Shown: piece after piece, positions 46,022 through 55,116 of the stretch | How the letters are laid out: the number at the start of each line of letters is the position of its first letter | Position numbering within the stretch: the first letter of the stretch is position 1 | Source of the DNA: Phreatobacter aquaticus | GTDB taxonomy: Bacteria; Pseudomonadota; Alphaproteobacteria; Rhizobiales; Phreatobacteraceae | Assembly (NCBI RefSeq): GCF_005160265.1 | Contig: NZ_CP039865.1 | Coordinates: 2,752,828-2,816,827 of the forward strand | Length of the DNA: 64,000 nucleotides | Reading direction: 5' to 3' | Notes under the pieces: model-generated | The model's database searches: none | Seen by the model: only the letters and a program-made list of their open reading frames with translations | Told to the model about the DNA's origin: nothing | Position numbers and translations under genes: made by a program

Positions 46022-49000
46022 TGGCCGCCCTTGTCCTTTCCGTTGCAGGCTCGGCCATCGGCTCGTCGTTCGGGGCTGCCGGCGCCATTGCCGGCCGATT
46101 GATCGGCGCGGTCGCCGGCGCGGTCATCGATCGGGCGCTGTTCGGCCCGCGCGCTCCCGATGGTCCGCGGCTGGCCGACCTCGACGTCCTCTCGTCCACC
46201 GAGGGCACGCCGATCCCGCGCGTCTATGGCCGCATGCGCCTGGCCGGCCAGGTGATCTGGGCGACCAGGCTTGAGGAGCAGGTCTCCGGCGGCAAGGGCT
46301 CGAGCTCCGGCCGCTCCTACAGCTACAGCGCCAATATCGCTGTCGGGCTCTGCGAGGGGCCGATCGCCGGCATCGGCCGCATCTGGGCCGATGGCAAGGA
46401 ACTCGACCAGAAGGACCTGACCATCCGCGTCCATCGCGGCACCGAGACCCAGGACGCCGACCCGCTCATCGTCGCCAAGGAGGGCGCCGGCGAGACGCCG
46501 GCCTATCGCGGCCTCGCCTATGTGGTGTTCGAGCGCCTCGTGCTCGACGATTTCGGCAACCGCATTCCGCAATTGTCCTTCGAGGTGGTGAAGGCCGTCG
46601 GCCGCCTGGAGACCATGGTGCGCTCGGTGGTCGTCATCCCCGGTAGCACCGAATTCGGCTATGAGCCGGACATCCATTCCCGTGAGTTCGGCTATGGCCG
46701 CTCGGCGCCGGAGACGCGCCACACGACGCTGGCCTCGTCCGACTTCTCTGCCTCGATGGACGAGCTGCAGGCGCTCTGTCCCAATCTGGAGGCTGTCTCG
46801 CTGGTGGTGTCCTGGTTCGGCGACGATCTGCGCGCCGGCCATTGCACCATCCGTCCCAAGGTCGAGCGCCGCGACAAGGCGGTGCGCGATCTCGTCTGGA
46901 GCGCCGCCGGACTGACGCGCGAGAGTGCCGAGATCGTCTCGATGATCGATGACGTCCCCGCCTATGGCGGCTCGCCGTCTGATCAGACCATCATCCGGGC
47001 CATCCAGGACCTGACGGCGCGCGGGCTGAAGGTCACCCTCGTCCCCTTCGTCATGATGGATATTCCGGCGGAGAATGACCTGGCAGACCCGCATTCGGGG
47101 GCTGCCAGCCAGCCGGCCTTTCCCTGGCGCGGGCGGATCACCTGCGATCCCGCGCCCGGCCGCCCTGGTTCGCAGGACGGCTCGAACGATGCAGTCGCCG
47201 AGATCGCGGACTTCGTCGGTACGGCGAGCGCCGCCCATTTTTCCGTGACCGGACCGGTCGTTGGCTATCTGGGCCCGGATGAATGGCGCTATCGCCGCTT
47301 CGTCATGCACATGGCGGCGCTGGCCAAGGCCGCGGGCGGGGTCGACCGCTTCATCATCGGCTCGGAAATGATCGGCCTGACGCGTGTCAGGTCGGATGTA
47401 GGCCATCCCTTCGTCGAGGCGCTGGTCGCGATTGCCGCCGACGTGAAAGTCCTGTTGCCGGAGGCCGACCTCACCTATGCCGCCGACTGGACCGAATATG
47501 GCGCGCAGGTCCGGGGCGCCGATGTCGATTTCCCGCTCGATCCGCTCTGGGCGAGCGACGACATCGCCGCTGTCGGCATCGACTGGTACGCGCCGCTCGC
47601 CGATCGCCGCGACACGTCCGACGGCTCGCCCTACGATATCCTGTCACTGCGCGACGGATTGCGGTCGGGCGAGGCCTTCGACTGGTACTATGCATCCGAC
47701 GCAGCCCGCATCGCCGGCACGCGGACAGCGATCACGGATGGGCTCGGCAAGCCCTGGACCTTCCGCCAGAAGGATATCTGGTCCTGGTGGGCGAACGATC
47801 ACCGCCCGCGCATTGCCGGCGTCGAGGCGGCGCCGACCGGCTGGGTGCCCGGCTCCAAGCCGATCTGGCTCACCGAATGCGGCTTTCCCGCCGTCGACAA
47901 GGGCGCCAACCGGCCGTCGGTCTTCCCCGATCCGAAATCGAGCGAGAGCGGCCTGCCGCCCTTTTCCGCCGGCACCCGCGACGACCTGATCCAGCGCCGC
48001 GCGCTGGAGGCGGTGCTTGGCCGGTTCGATCCGGCCTTCGGCGCGGATGATGCCGATAATCCCGTCTCTCCGGTCTATGGCGGCCGCATGGTCGATCCCG
48101 CGACATTGTCGCTTTGGACCTGGGATGCCCGGCCCTGGCCGGCCTTCCCGGCCGATGACGAGGCCTGGGCAGACGGCGCCAACTGGGAGACCGGGCACTG
48201 GCTGAATGGCCGGCTGGGCTCGGCGCCGGTCAGCGATCTCGCCCGCGCCATCCTCGCCGATTACGGCATCGAAGATGTTCTGGCCGATGGCGTGGAAGGT
48301 GTGCTCGACGGCGCGGTGATCGAGCGGCCGATGTCGGCCCGCGATGCGCTGGAACCCATCGCCCGTGCCTTCTCTCTCGATCTGGTCGAAAGGGGCGCGA
48401 CGCTGGTCCTGTCGACACCGGCAGCGCCTGCGATCCTCGCACTGACCGGCGACGATCTGGTCGAGGCGGAGGGGCAGGCACAGGCCACCATCACAAGGAC
48501 CGAGGAGAGCGCGCTGCCACTCGAACTGTCGCTCGCCTTTGCCGAGACGGAAGCCGATTTCCGCACATCCGCGGTGAGCTCCCGAAGGCTCGCAGGATCA
48601 AGCCACCGCGTGTCCAGCCTGGCGCTGGCGGCCGCTGCCGATCCCGCCGAGATGACGGTGCGCGCGGAGACGCTGCTCCAGCGGCTTTGGACCGCACAGG
48701 ACCGCGCCACCTTTACCTTGCCGCCCTCTCTGATCCGGCTGGAGCCCGGCGACCAGCTCGCGCTGACGCTTGGCGACCGCGAGCACCGGTTCGCCCTGAC
48801 CGCGCTGGAGGGCACCGGCATGCGCCAGGCCGAGGCGATCTCGACCGCGCCGCTTGTCCGGCCGCGGCGGCCGCCGTCAGCCAGACGCCCCTATGCCAGC
48901 ATGACCGGCGACGGACGCCCCGCCGTCGAGATCCTCGATCTGCCGCCGCTTGACGATGCCGACCCGCCCGTCCTGCAACATCTGGCGGCTGCGGCCGATC

Positions 49001-49848
49001 CCTGGCGCGGGCCCTATACCGTGTGGCGCGGCGGCGACGGCCTTGGCGACGAGGCGATCGGCACGCTCACCAAGCCCTCGCTGATGGGCGAGACGCTGGA
49101 CGCGCTGGAGCGCGGTGCGCCCTGGTTGTGGGATCGCGGTGCCTCCGTCACGGTCCAGCTGGTCGCCGGCAGCCTGTCATCGCTGCCCGAACCGCAGGTG
49201 TTGGGCGGTGGCAATTCCTGCGCCATCCGTGGCCCCGGCGGCACATGGGAACTCCTGCAATTCCGTGATGCCGACCTGATCGCGGAGCGGACATGGCGGC
49301 TGTCGCATCTCCTGCGCGGTCAGCGCGGCACGGAGGACCGCATCCAGCCCGTGGCGGCCGGCGCGCCCATCGTCTTCCTGTCGGGGCCGCTGGTAGCGCT
49401 TGGGACCAGCCTCGATCACGTCGGCCGCAGCTGGCGCTATCGCGTCGGCTCGTCCGTGCTGCTCGCCGCCGATCCGGCGGTGGCCGAGGTGACGGCGACG
49501 ATGGGCCTGACGGCGCTCCGGCCGTTCAGCCCGGTTCAACTCGCCGCCCGGCGCGAGGCCGGCGGCATCCGCATCGCGTGGACGCGACGGACGCGGATCG
49601 GCGGCGATAGCTGGGATCTGGCCGAGGTGCCGCTGGTCGAGGCCGCCGAACGCTACCGCATCGCGGTCCTGGATGGCGCAGACGCGGAACTGCGCGCCGT
49701 CGAAACGACAGAGCCCGCCTGGCTTTATGCGGCGGCTGACGAAGTCTCGGATTTCGGCGCGCCGGTATCGGCACTCACTGTTCGTGTCGCCCAGCTGTCC
49801 ACCCTTGCCGGGCCCGGAACCTCCACCGAGGCCGCTCTTTCCGTCTGA
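46021..49848 (+). CDS. Baseplate multidomain protein (GTA g15, host-specificity/megatron)
   Basis: The 1275-residue protein opens with a Gly/Ala-rich hydrophobic segment (AALVLSVAGSAIGSSFGAAGAIAG), then tail tip domains with TEGTPIPRVYGRMRLAGQVIWATR. A GTA TIM-barrel-like region at about 420-720 contains LTYAADWTEYG and IGIDWYAPLADRRD-like blocks. Domains similar to phage tail J (from about 750) follow. It should close the tail tube and contact the host surface. ATG 46021 overlaps the upstream stop. Confidence 0.93.
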   Translation: MAALVLSVAGSAIGSSFGAAGAIAGRLIGAVAGAVIDRALFGPRAPDGPRLADLDVLSSTEGTPIPRVYGRMRLAGQVIWATRLEEQVSGGKGSSSGRSYSYSANIAVGLCEGPIAGIGRIWADGKELDQKDLTIRVHRGTETQDADPLIVAKEGAGETPAYRGLAYVVFERLVLDDFGNRIPQLSFEVVKAVGRLETMVRSVVVIPGSTEFGYEPDIHSREFGYGRSAPETRHTTLASSDFSASMDELQALCPNLEAVSLVVSWFGDDLRAGHCTIRPKVERRDKAVRDLVWSAAGLTRESAEIVSMIDDVPAYGGSPSDQTIIRAIQDLTARGLKVTLVPFVMMDIPAENDLADPHSGAASQPAFPWRGRITCDPAPGRPGSQDGSNDAVAEIADFVGTASAAHFSVTGPVVGYLGPDEWRYRRFVMHMAALAKAAGGVDRFIIGSEMIGLTRVRSDVGHPFVEALVAIAADVKVLLPEADLTYAADWTEYGAQVRGADVDFPLDPLWASDDIAAVGIDWYAPLADRRDTSDGSPYDILSLRDGLRSGEAFDWYYASDAARIAGTRTAITDGLGKPWTFRQKDIWSWWANDHRPRIAGVEAAPTGWVPGSKPIWLTECGFPAVDKGANRPSVFPDPKSSESGLPPFSAGTRDDLIQRRALEAVLGRFDPAFGADDADNPVSPVYGGRMVDPATLSLWTWDARPWPAFPADDEAWADGANWETGHWLNGRLGSAPVSDLARAILADYGIEDVLADGVEGVLDGAVIERPMSARDALEPIARAFSLDLVERGATLVLSTPAAPAILALTGDDLVEAEGQAQATITRTEESALPLELSLAFAETEADFRTSAVSSRRLAGSSHRVSSLALAAAADPAEMTVRAETLLQRLWTAQDRATFTLPPSLIRLEPGDQLALTLGDREHRFALTALEGTGMRQAEAISTAPLVRPRRPPSARRPYASMTGDGRPAVEILDLPPLDDADPPVLQHLAAAADPWRGPYTVWRGGDGLGDEAIGTLTKPSLMGETLDALERGAPWLWDRGASVTVQLVAGSLSSLPEPQVLGGGNSCAIRGPGGTWELLQFRDADLIAERTWRLSHLLRGQRGTEDRIQPVAAGAPIVFLSGPLVALGTSLDHVGRSWRYRVGSSVLLAADPAVAEVTATMGLTALRPFSPVQLAARREAGGIRIAWTRRTRIGGDSWDLAEVPLVEAAERYRIAVLDGADAELRAVETTEPAWLYAAADEVSDFGAPVSALTVRVAQLSTLAGPGTSTEAALSV

Positions 49849-49860
49849 CGAGGCCGAGCC

Positions 49861-51423
49861 ATGAGCGAGACCACCCATCTGGCCCTGCCGCTGATCGCGG
49901 CGGCGCAGGCGCAGAAGCACGTCACCCACAACGAGGCGCTGGCGGCACTGGACGCCCTCGTTCAGCTTGCCGTGAAGGACATGGTGCTGACAGCGCCGCC
50001 CGGCTCGCCCGCCGAGGGCGATCGGCACATCGTCGCGGCCGGCGCTACCGGTGCCTGGGCCGGCCGTGACCTTGAGGTCGCGGCCTTCATCGGTGGCGGC
50101 TGGACCTTCTTCGCCCCGCGCCGCGGCTTCGTCGCGCTGGATGAGGCCGACAATCGCCTCGTCATCTTCGACGGCACGACCTGGGTCGATCTCTCGGCCT
50201 CGCTGGTGCTGCAGAATCTGGCCGTTCTCGGCGTCAATGCGACGGCGGACCTGACCAACCGCCTGTCGGTCCGCTCGGGCCATGCCTTGTTTGCCGCCAT
50301 CGACACCGCGTCTGGCGGTTCGGGTGACGTCCAGCTGACGCTCAACAAGGAGGCCACCGGCAATACCGGCAGCCTGCTCTTCCAGTCGGGATGGGCGGGG
50401 CGGGCGGAGTTCGGGCTCGAAGGCGACGATCAGGCGCGGCTCAAGGTGTCCGCCGATGGGGCGACCTGGCGCAGCGCTCTCGTCGTCGACCCGGCGACGG
50501 CTGCGGTACGGCTGCCCGGCGGCCTTGTCGAGGTCAACGACAGCGGCGCCGCGGCACCGTCGCCGGTTGCCGGCGCCAAGGTCCATGTGGTCGGCACGGC
50601 CGCGCCGGCAGCGGTGCTGATCGACACGTTTTCGGGCGTTCCGCAATTCCTTGGACGGCGCGCGGCCGGGACCATCGGATCGCCAGCCGCGCTGGGCGCC
50701 AACACCACGCTTTATCAGATCGGCGGCCATGGCCGTGGCGCGACGGGCTATTCGACGGCGGCGCGGGTGTCGATCAACCTGGTCAGCGCGGAGGCCTGGA
50801 CCGATACGGCCCAGGGCACGCGGATCAGTTTCTCGACCACACAGAACGGGACGACAACGACAGCGTCTCGCCTCGGCATTTCTGATTCAGGCGACATCGC
50901 GCCGGGCGCAGACAATGCGCAAAACCTCGGCTCAGCATCGGCGCGGTTCAAGGAGATATTTTGTGCGAATGGCACGATCAATACGTCGGATGAGCGCGAG
51001 AAGCACTGGCGTGGTCCACTGAATGACGCCGAGAGGCGCGTTGCCCGTCACCTGGCATGCTTGTTCGGCAGCTATCAGTGGCACGAGAGCGTCGAGGCCA
51101 AGGGTGAGGCAGCTCGCATTCACATAGGCGTTACTGCGCAGGCGGTGGCTGCGGCCTTCCGCCAGGAAGATCTCGATCCAGCCCGCTATGCCCTTTGGTG
51201 CGAAGATCCCGTGGTTCGGACTGCTGTGCGCACACGAAAGGTTGTCGGCCCGGACGGCGTTGGAGAGGCTGAAGAAATCTATGAGGTGGATGAGCCGGTT
51301 GGGACCACCCGTCAGGGCATTCGGTACGACCAGTTGGTCGGCTTTGTCATAGCCGGACTGGCCTCAGCGCCACCTGTTAGCATCTCGTCCCTCGAAAGCG
51401 GGGCGCCGAAGCGCCCCGCCTGA
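49861..51423 (+). CDS. DUF2793 tail fibre protein with C-terminal S74 intramolecular chaperone
   Basis: The 520-residue protein starts ETTHLALPLIAAAQAQKHVTHNEALAALD, the DUF2793 pattern. A beta-rich shaft follows to about residue 360. The C-terminal part has INTSDEREKHWRGPL, the peptidase S74 pattern with its cleavage Ser, then a helical domain. S74 domains assist trimer folding of fibres and are then released. This should be the receptor-binding fibre. DNA near 50860-51300 is less GC-rich than the first half, which suggests exchange of the tip. Confidence 0.88.
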   Translation: MSETTHLALPLIAAAQAQKHVTHNEALAALDALVQLAVKDMVLTAPPGSPAEGDRHIVAAGATGAWAGRDLEVAAFIGGGWTFFAPRRGFVALDEADNRLVIFDGTTWVDLSASLVLQNLAVLGVNATADLTNRLSVRSGHALFAAIDTASGGSGDVQLTLNKEATGNTGSLLFQSGWAGRAEFGLEGDDQARLKVSADGATWRSALVVDPATAAVRLPGGLVEVNDSGAAAPSPVAGAKVHVVGTAAPAAVLIDTFSGVPQFLGRRAAGTIGSPAALGANTTLYQIGGHGRGATGYSTAARVSINLVSAEAWTDTAQGTRISFSTTQNGTTTTASRLGISDSGDIAPGADNAQNLGSASARFKEIFCANGTINTSDEREKHWRGPLNDAERRVARHLACLFGSYQWHESVEAKGEAARIHIGVTAQAVAAAFRQEDLDPARYALWCEDPVVRTAVRTRKVVGPDGVGEAEEIYEVDEPVGTTRQGIRYDQLVGFVIAGLASAPPVSISSLESGAPKRPA

Positions 51424-51427
51424 TCGA

Positions 51428-51661
51428 TTACCAGCCGCGGCGCCACCGCCTGCGGCGATGGCCCGGCGGAATCCATCCGCCCCTGCGGCCCGGCGGGATC
51501 CACGGACGGGCAGGGCGCCCGCGTTGACCAGGCGGACCCATGCCATCCGGTCCCCAGCCTCGCCCCTGCGCCTCGGCCGCCGCGGGAAGAACCGTCAGTC
51601 CGACCGCCGCCATCAGTGCTCCCACAATGAGCCTGCGACGTGATGTGACGTTGTCCGTCAT
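51428..51661 (-). CDS. Small secreted Gly/Pro/Arg-rich protein
   Basis: The 77-residue product has a signal with three Arg (TSRRRLIVGALMAAVGLTV) and cleavage near AEAQG. The mature part is rich in Gly, Pro, Arg and Trp with repeats like WIPPGRRGGWIPPGHRRR. It starts after AGGAG. It is convergent with the fibre gene with only four bases between stops. Function unknown. Confidence 0.6.
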   Translation of the reverse strand: MTDNVTSRRRLIVGALMAAVGLTVLPAAAEAQGRGWGPDGMGPPGQRGRPARPWIPPGRRGGWIPPGHRRRRWRRGW

Positions 51662-51807
51662 GTGATCTCCTGTCGGCCTGAGCCGTTTGCCTGTCGAACC
51701 GGTGCGGGCGCGCCACTGAAGCGCGTCCGGACGGAATCAATGTGGACCGTGCCGTTCTGTTCCCGCTCCCATCGCCTTCATCTCCCCCCAGACCAAGGAG
51801 CCGTCCC

Positions 51808-52017
51808 ATGACCGATCTGAAGCCTATCCTGCAGAGCCGTACCGTCTGGTCGAGCGTTGTCGGCCTGATCTGCCTGTTTGCCCAGGTGTTTGGCGTCGAG
51901 ACCCGGCTCATCGACCAAGGCGCACTTGTCGAGGCGATCCTGCAGGTCGTCACCGGCGCGGGCCTGGTCGGGGCCATCGTGTTCAGGGTGGCGGCGACCA
52001 CCCGCCTGGCACCCTGA
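51808..52017 (+). CDS. Holin-like small membrane protein at the end of the GTA cluster
   Basis: The 69-residue product has two hydrophobic segments (TVWSSVVGLICLFAQVFGV and ILQVVTGAGLVGAIVFRV) with a short loop (ETRLIDQGALVEA). This is the usual design of holin-like proteins linked to GTA and prophage tails in Hyphomicrobiales. It follows an AAGGAG site. Role in lysis is inferred. Confidence 0.7.
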   Translation: MTDLKPILQSRTVWSSVVGLICLFAQVFGVETRLIDQGALVEAILQVVTGAGLVGAIVFRVAATTRLAP

Positions 52018-52107
52018 GTGCCCTCATTCATCCACCGTTCAGGCCGCGGCTCTAGGTTCGGCGCGTCCCCAAGCCCCGCACTCGGAGCGGGCCCAGACAC
52101 CCATGCC

Positions 52108-52410
52108 ATGACCTTGCCCAGGACCATCCTTCTTCTTGTCAGCGTGCTTGTCGCGGCTCCCGCCGCCGCGAGTGCGCAAGGATGCCTGACGCCTGCCGAG
52201 CAGCGCGCGGCGATCGGGGCTGGCCAGGCCGTGCCGCTGGCCCAGGCCGTGCGCAACCTGGCGCCCGAGCATCGCGGCGAAGTGGTCAATGCCAGGCTTT
52301 GTCGCGCCAATGGCGAACTCGTCTATCTGCTGACAGTCGTCGGCCGGCGTGGCAAGGTTGCGCGGGCTCGCATCGAGGCGGCCACCGGCCACGTGGTCCA
52401 GGTGCGCTAG
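52108..52410 (+). CDS. Small periplasmic PepSY-like protein, FeuN-like
   Basis: The 100-residue product has a signal peptide (TILLLVSVLVAAPAAASAQG) and a small domain ending LLTVVGRRGKVARARIEAATGHVVQV, typical of PepSY. It lies 37 bases before a FeuP-like response regulator. In Sinorhizobium, the small periplasmic FeuN restrains the FeuQ kinase, and the gene order here is the same. The assignment is by position and size. Confidence 0.7.
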   Translation: MTLPRTILLLVSVLVAAPAAASAQGCLTPAEQRAAIGAGQAVPLAQAVRNLAPEHRGEVVNARLCRANGELVYLLTVVGRRGKVARARIEAATGHVVQVR

Positions 52411-52447
52411 CGGATTTGCGGCAGACATCTCCAGGGAGACCATTCGC

Positions 52448-53116
52448 GTGCGCCTGCTCGTCGTCGAGGACGATCCGGATCTGAACCGGCAGATTTTCAC
52501 CGCTCTCACCGACGCGGGCTATGTGGTCGATCGCGCCTTCGATGGCGAGGAGGGCTATTATCTCGGCGACAGCGAGCCTTACGACGCAGTTGTGCTGGAT
52601 ATCGGCCTGCCGAAGATGGACGGCATTTCCGTGCTGGAGCAATGGCGCCGCTCGGGCCGCACCATGCCCGTGCTGATCCTCACCGCCCGCGACCGCTGGT
52701 CCGACAAGGTTCAGGGCTTCGATGCCGGCGCCGACGATTATGTCGCCAAGCCCTTCCACATGGAGGAAGTGCTCGCTCGCCTGCGTGCCTTGCTCCGCCG
52801 CGTCGCCGGCCAGGCCACCAACGAGTTCAATTGCGGCCCGGTCAGGCTCGATGCGCGCGCCGGTCGCGTCACGGTTGACGGCAACCCGGTCAAGCTGACC
52901 TCGCATGAATACCGTCTGCTCGCCTATCTCATGCACCAGCAGGGCAAGGTGGTGTCCCGCACCGAACTGGTGGAGCACATCTACGATCAGGATTTCGATC
53001 GCGATTCCAACACGATCGAGGTCTTCATCGGCCGCCTGCGCAAGAAGCTGGGCGTCGACGTGATCCAGACGGTGCGCGGCCTCGGCTACATCCTTCAGCC
53101 GCCTCAAGGCGCCTGA
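52448..53116 (+). CDS. feuP: OmpR-family response regulator, FeuP-like
   Basis: The 222-residue protein has a receiver domain (VEDDPDLN acidic pocket, VLDIGLPKMDG phosphoacceptor Asp, LTARDRWSDK, DYVAKPF Lys) and a winged-helix domain with LTSHEYRLLAYLM and DRDSNTIEVFIGRLRKKL. The start is GTG at 52448. High similarity of the DRWSDKVQGFDAGADDY section to rhizobial FeuP suggests orthology. FeuP controls cyclic glucan export and osmotic adaptation in rhizobia. Confidence 0.85.
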   Translation: MRLLVVEDDPDLNRQIFTALTDAGYVVDRAFDGEEGYYLGDSEPYDAVVLDIGLPKMDGISVLEQWRRSGRTMPVLILTARDRWSDKVQGFDAGADDYVAKPFHMEEVLARLRALLRRVAGQATNEFNCGPVRLDARAGRVTVDGNPVKLTSHEYRLLAYLMHQQGKVVSRTELVEHIYDQDFDRDSNTIEVFIGRLRKKLGVDVIQTVRGLGYILQPPQGA

Positions 53117-53118
53117 TC

Positions 53119-54510
53119 ATGGCGAGCGGCGCCAAGCGCGCGCCGTCGCTTGCGCGGCGCCTGTTCCTGCTGGCGCTGGCCTTCGCCGTCGTGCTGCTCA
53201 CCATCACCGGCTTCGTGCTGGCGGCGGTCAACCGCAGCGCGGTCGAACGCGGTTTCGACCGGCGCCTCGGCGTCTATGTGAAGCTCCTGATCGCCGACAT
53301 CGCGGGCGCCGTCGATGATTCGGCAATCCAGGTCGGCGCCAATCTTGGCGAGCCGCTGTTCGAATTGCCGCAATCGGGCTGGTACTGGCAGATCACCCGC
53401 GTCGACCAGGGCCGCGGCGACACCCGCGCCTCCCGCTCTCTGTTCGATGGACGCCTGCCGGGCCTCGGGCCAGAGGTTGCGCCGGATGGGCCGACACGCT
53501 CGCGCGAAGGCTATGTCGAGGGTCCGAACAGCCAGCGCCTGCGGGCGGTTGAGCGCACGATCGAGCTCGGTGAGGACGGCGAGTTCGTGGTGGCAGTGGC
53601 CGGCGATGCCGATGACATCGAGACGGCGGTCAAGCAGTTCAACCTGGCGCTGGTGGCGGCCCTGCTGATCCTCGCGGCCGGCATGATCATCGCGGCGCTG
53701 CTGCAGGTGCGCGTCGGCCTCGTGCCGCTCGGGCGGCTGACCGGTGGGCTCGCGGCGATCCGGGCCGGCGAGAAGGACCATCTCGAGGGTGATTTTCCGC
53801 TGGAGATTGCCCCGCTCGCCCGCGAGGTCAATGCGTTGATCGACACCAATCGCGAGGTGGTCGAGCGCGCCCGCACCCATGTCGGCAATCTCGCCCATGC
53901 GCTCAAGACGCCGATCTCGGTGATCCAGAACGAGGCGGCCGGCCGCACCGATCCTCTGGCGGCGAAGGTGTCCGAGCAGGTCGGCATCATGCGGGACCAG
54001 GTGACCCATCACCTGGAGCGCGCCCGCGCCGCTGCCCGGGCCCAGGTCGCAACCACAGTGGTGGATGTCGCAGCCGTGGTGGAGGGCCTTTCCCGCACCA
54101 TGGAAAAGATCCACCGCGACAAGGATCTCAGCGTGTCGGCCGAGGTCCCTGAAGGTGTCGCCTTTCGCGGCGAGCGGCATGATCTCGAGGAAATGGTCGG
54201 CAATCTCGTCGACAATGCCTGCAAATGGGCTGCGTCCGGTGTGACGGTGGCCGTCGAGCGGGAACTGGCGCCGACCCTCGCCGACAGAGCCTTCTTCACG
54301 GTCACCATTGACGATGATGGACCAGGCCTTTCAGCGGAGGAGCGCGAGGAGGTCGGCCGCCGCGGCAAGCGTCTTGACGAGACAAAGCCGGGCACGGGGC
54401 TCGGCCTGTCGATCGTCTCCGAACTCGCCGGCCTCTACGGCGGCAAGCTGACGCTCGACACGGCACCGGCCGGCGGATTGCGCACCGTGCTCCGCCTGCC
54501 CATGGTCTAG
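53119..54510 (+). CDS. feuQ: Sensor histidine kinase, FeuQ-like
   Basis: The 463-residue kinase starts two bases after the regulator. It has two membrane segments (about 20-40 and 175-200) around a periplasmic domain of about 130 residues, a HAMP linker, the H-box VGNLAHALKTPISVIQNEA, and N (NLVDNACKW), G1 (DDGPGL) and G2 (GTGLGLS) boxes. It probably phosphorylates the FeuP-like partner. Confidence 0.85.
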   Translation: MASGAKRAPSLARRLFLLALAFAVVLLTITGFVLAAVNRSAVERGFDRRLGVYVKLLIADIAGAVDDSAIQVGANLGEPLFELPQSGWYWQITRVDQGRGDTRASRSLFDGRLPGLGPEVAPDGPTRSREGYVEGPNSQRLRAVERTIELGEDGEFVVAVAGDADDIETAVKQFNLALVAALLILAAGMIIAALLQVRVGLVPLGRLTGGLAAIRAGEKDHLEGDFPLEIAPLAREVNALIDTNREVVERARTHVGNLAHALKTPISVIQNEAAGRTDPLAAKVSEQVGIMRDQVTHHLERARAAARAQVATTVVDVAAVVEGLSRTMEKIHRDKDLSVSAEVPEGVAFRGERHDLEEMVGNLVDNACKWAASGVTVAVERELAPTLADRAFFTVTIDDDGPGLSAEEREEVGRRGKRLDETKPGTGLGLSIVSELAGLYGGKLTLDTAPAGGLRTVLRLPMV

Positions 54511-54609
54511 ACCGGCACCGCATTGCCGCCTTTTTGCCTCAATCCCGGGCAGACTAGCGCGAACTTTCACGCCGCTGGCCCATGCGCCGGCGCCAAATGG
54601 GGTCTGTCC

Positions 54610-55053
54610 ATGCGCTTCCGTCTTGCCGCCGTCGCCCTGATCGGCCTTTCCGTCGCCGGGTGTGAAACCCGCGAACAGTCCGGTACGGCCATCGGCGCCG
54701 TTGCCGGCGGCCTGATCGGTTCGCAATTCGGCGGTGGCCCGGGCGAGCGGCTCGCTGCTGGCCTGGCCGGCGCCGCCATTGGCGGTCTGATCGGCAATGC
54801 GGTGGGACGCGATCTCGATGAGCAGGATCGTCGCCGGGCCTTCGAAGCCGAGCGCGTTGCACTCTATGAGGGCCGTCGGTCGGAATGGCGTTCGGCCAAG
54901 GCCTATGGCTGGGTCGAGGCCGGTCCGACTTACAGCCGCTCGGGTGGTCTCTGCCGGGAATATACCCACACGATCTATATCGACGGCCGGCCGCGGACGG
55001 CAGTCGGCACCGCTTGCCGCAATCCCGATGGCAGCTGGACCCCGGTTTCCTGA
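54610..55053 (+). CDS. Glycine-zipper lipoprotein of the 17-kDa surface antigen type
   Basis: The 147-residue protein has a lipobox (LSVAGC), a Gly-zipper segment (GTAIGAVAGGLIGSQFGG, then AAIGGLIGNAVG) that can insert in membranes, and a C-terminal domain with CREYTHTIYIDGRPRTAVGTACRNPDGSW as in rickettsial 17-kDa antigen. It is probably in the outer membrane. Confidence 0.88.
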   Translation: MRFRLAAVALIGLSVAGCETREQSGTAIGAVAGGLIGSQFGGGPGERLAAGLAGAAIGGLIGNAVGRDLDEQDRRRAFEAERVALYEGRRSEWRSAKAYGWVEAGPTYSRSGGLCREYTHTIYIDGRPRTAVGTACRNPDGSWTPVS

Positions 55054-55087
55054 CCTAACGTCAGAGCCTGTGGCGAAAATCCTAAAT

Positions 55088-55103
55088 TAACCGCGGAAGG
55101 TTA
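55088..55103. promoter_or_regulatory. Inverted repeat TAACC-N6-GGTTA
   Basis: The short inverted repeat lies 13 bases before the start of the next gene. TAACC half-sites resemble parts of CtrA sites. Evidence for binding is weak. Confidence 0.3.
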
Positions 55104-55116
55104 GCGTCGGTTTCCT

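Larger units (their letters stand above)
28078..52017 (+). mobile_element. Gene transfer agent (GTA) structural gene cluster with accessory insertions
   Basis: About 24 kb encode terminase, portal, prohead protease, capsid, connectors, tail tube, chaperones, tape measure, hub, peptidase, baseplate and fibre in the order of the Rhodobacter capsulatus GTA. The tape measure is very short and DUF2460, DUF2163, GTA-TIM and DUF2793 proteins are present, which are GTA hallmarks. There is no integrase, excisionase, repressor or replication gene, and codon use of the structural genes is like the host. Accessory blocks interrupt it at 29884-31328, 32571-32676, 33612-37300, 38727-40315 and 43723-43965. 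Confidence 0.85.

Noticed and set aside
45739-47406. 555-codon open frame on the minus strand
   Set aside because: It overlaps the GTA peptidase and baseplate genes in antisense and has no recognisable domain.
49177-50730. 517-codon open frame on the minus strand
   Set aside because: It is antisense to the baseplate and fibre genes and has repetitive Gly/Arg/Asp composition.
28078-52017. Interpretation as an ordinary active prophage
   Set aside because: No integrase, repressor, replication or attachment repeats were found, and the gene set and short tape measure fit a GTA better.
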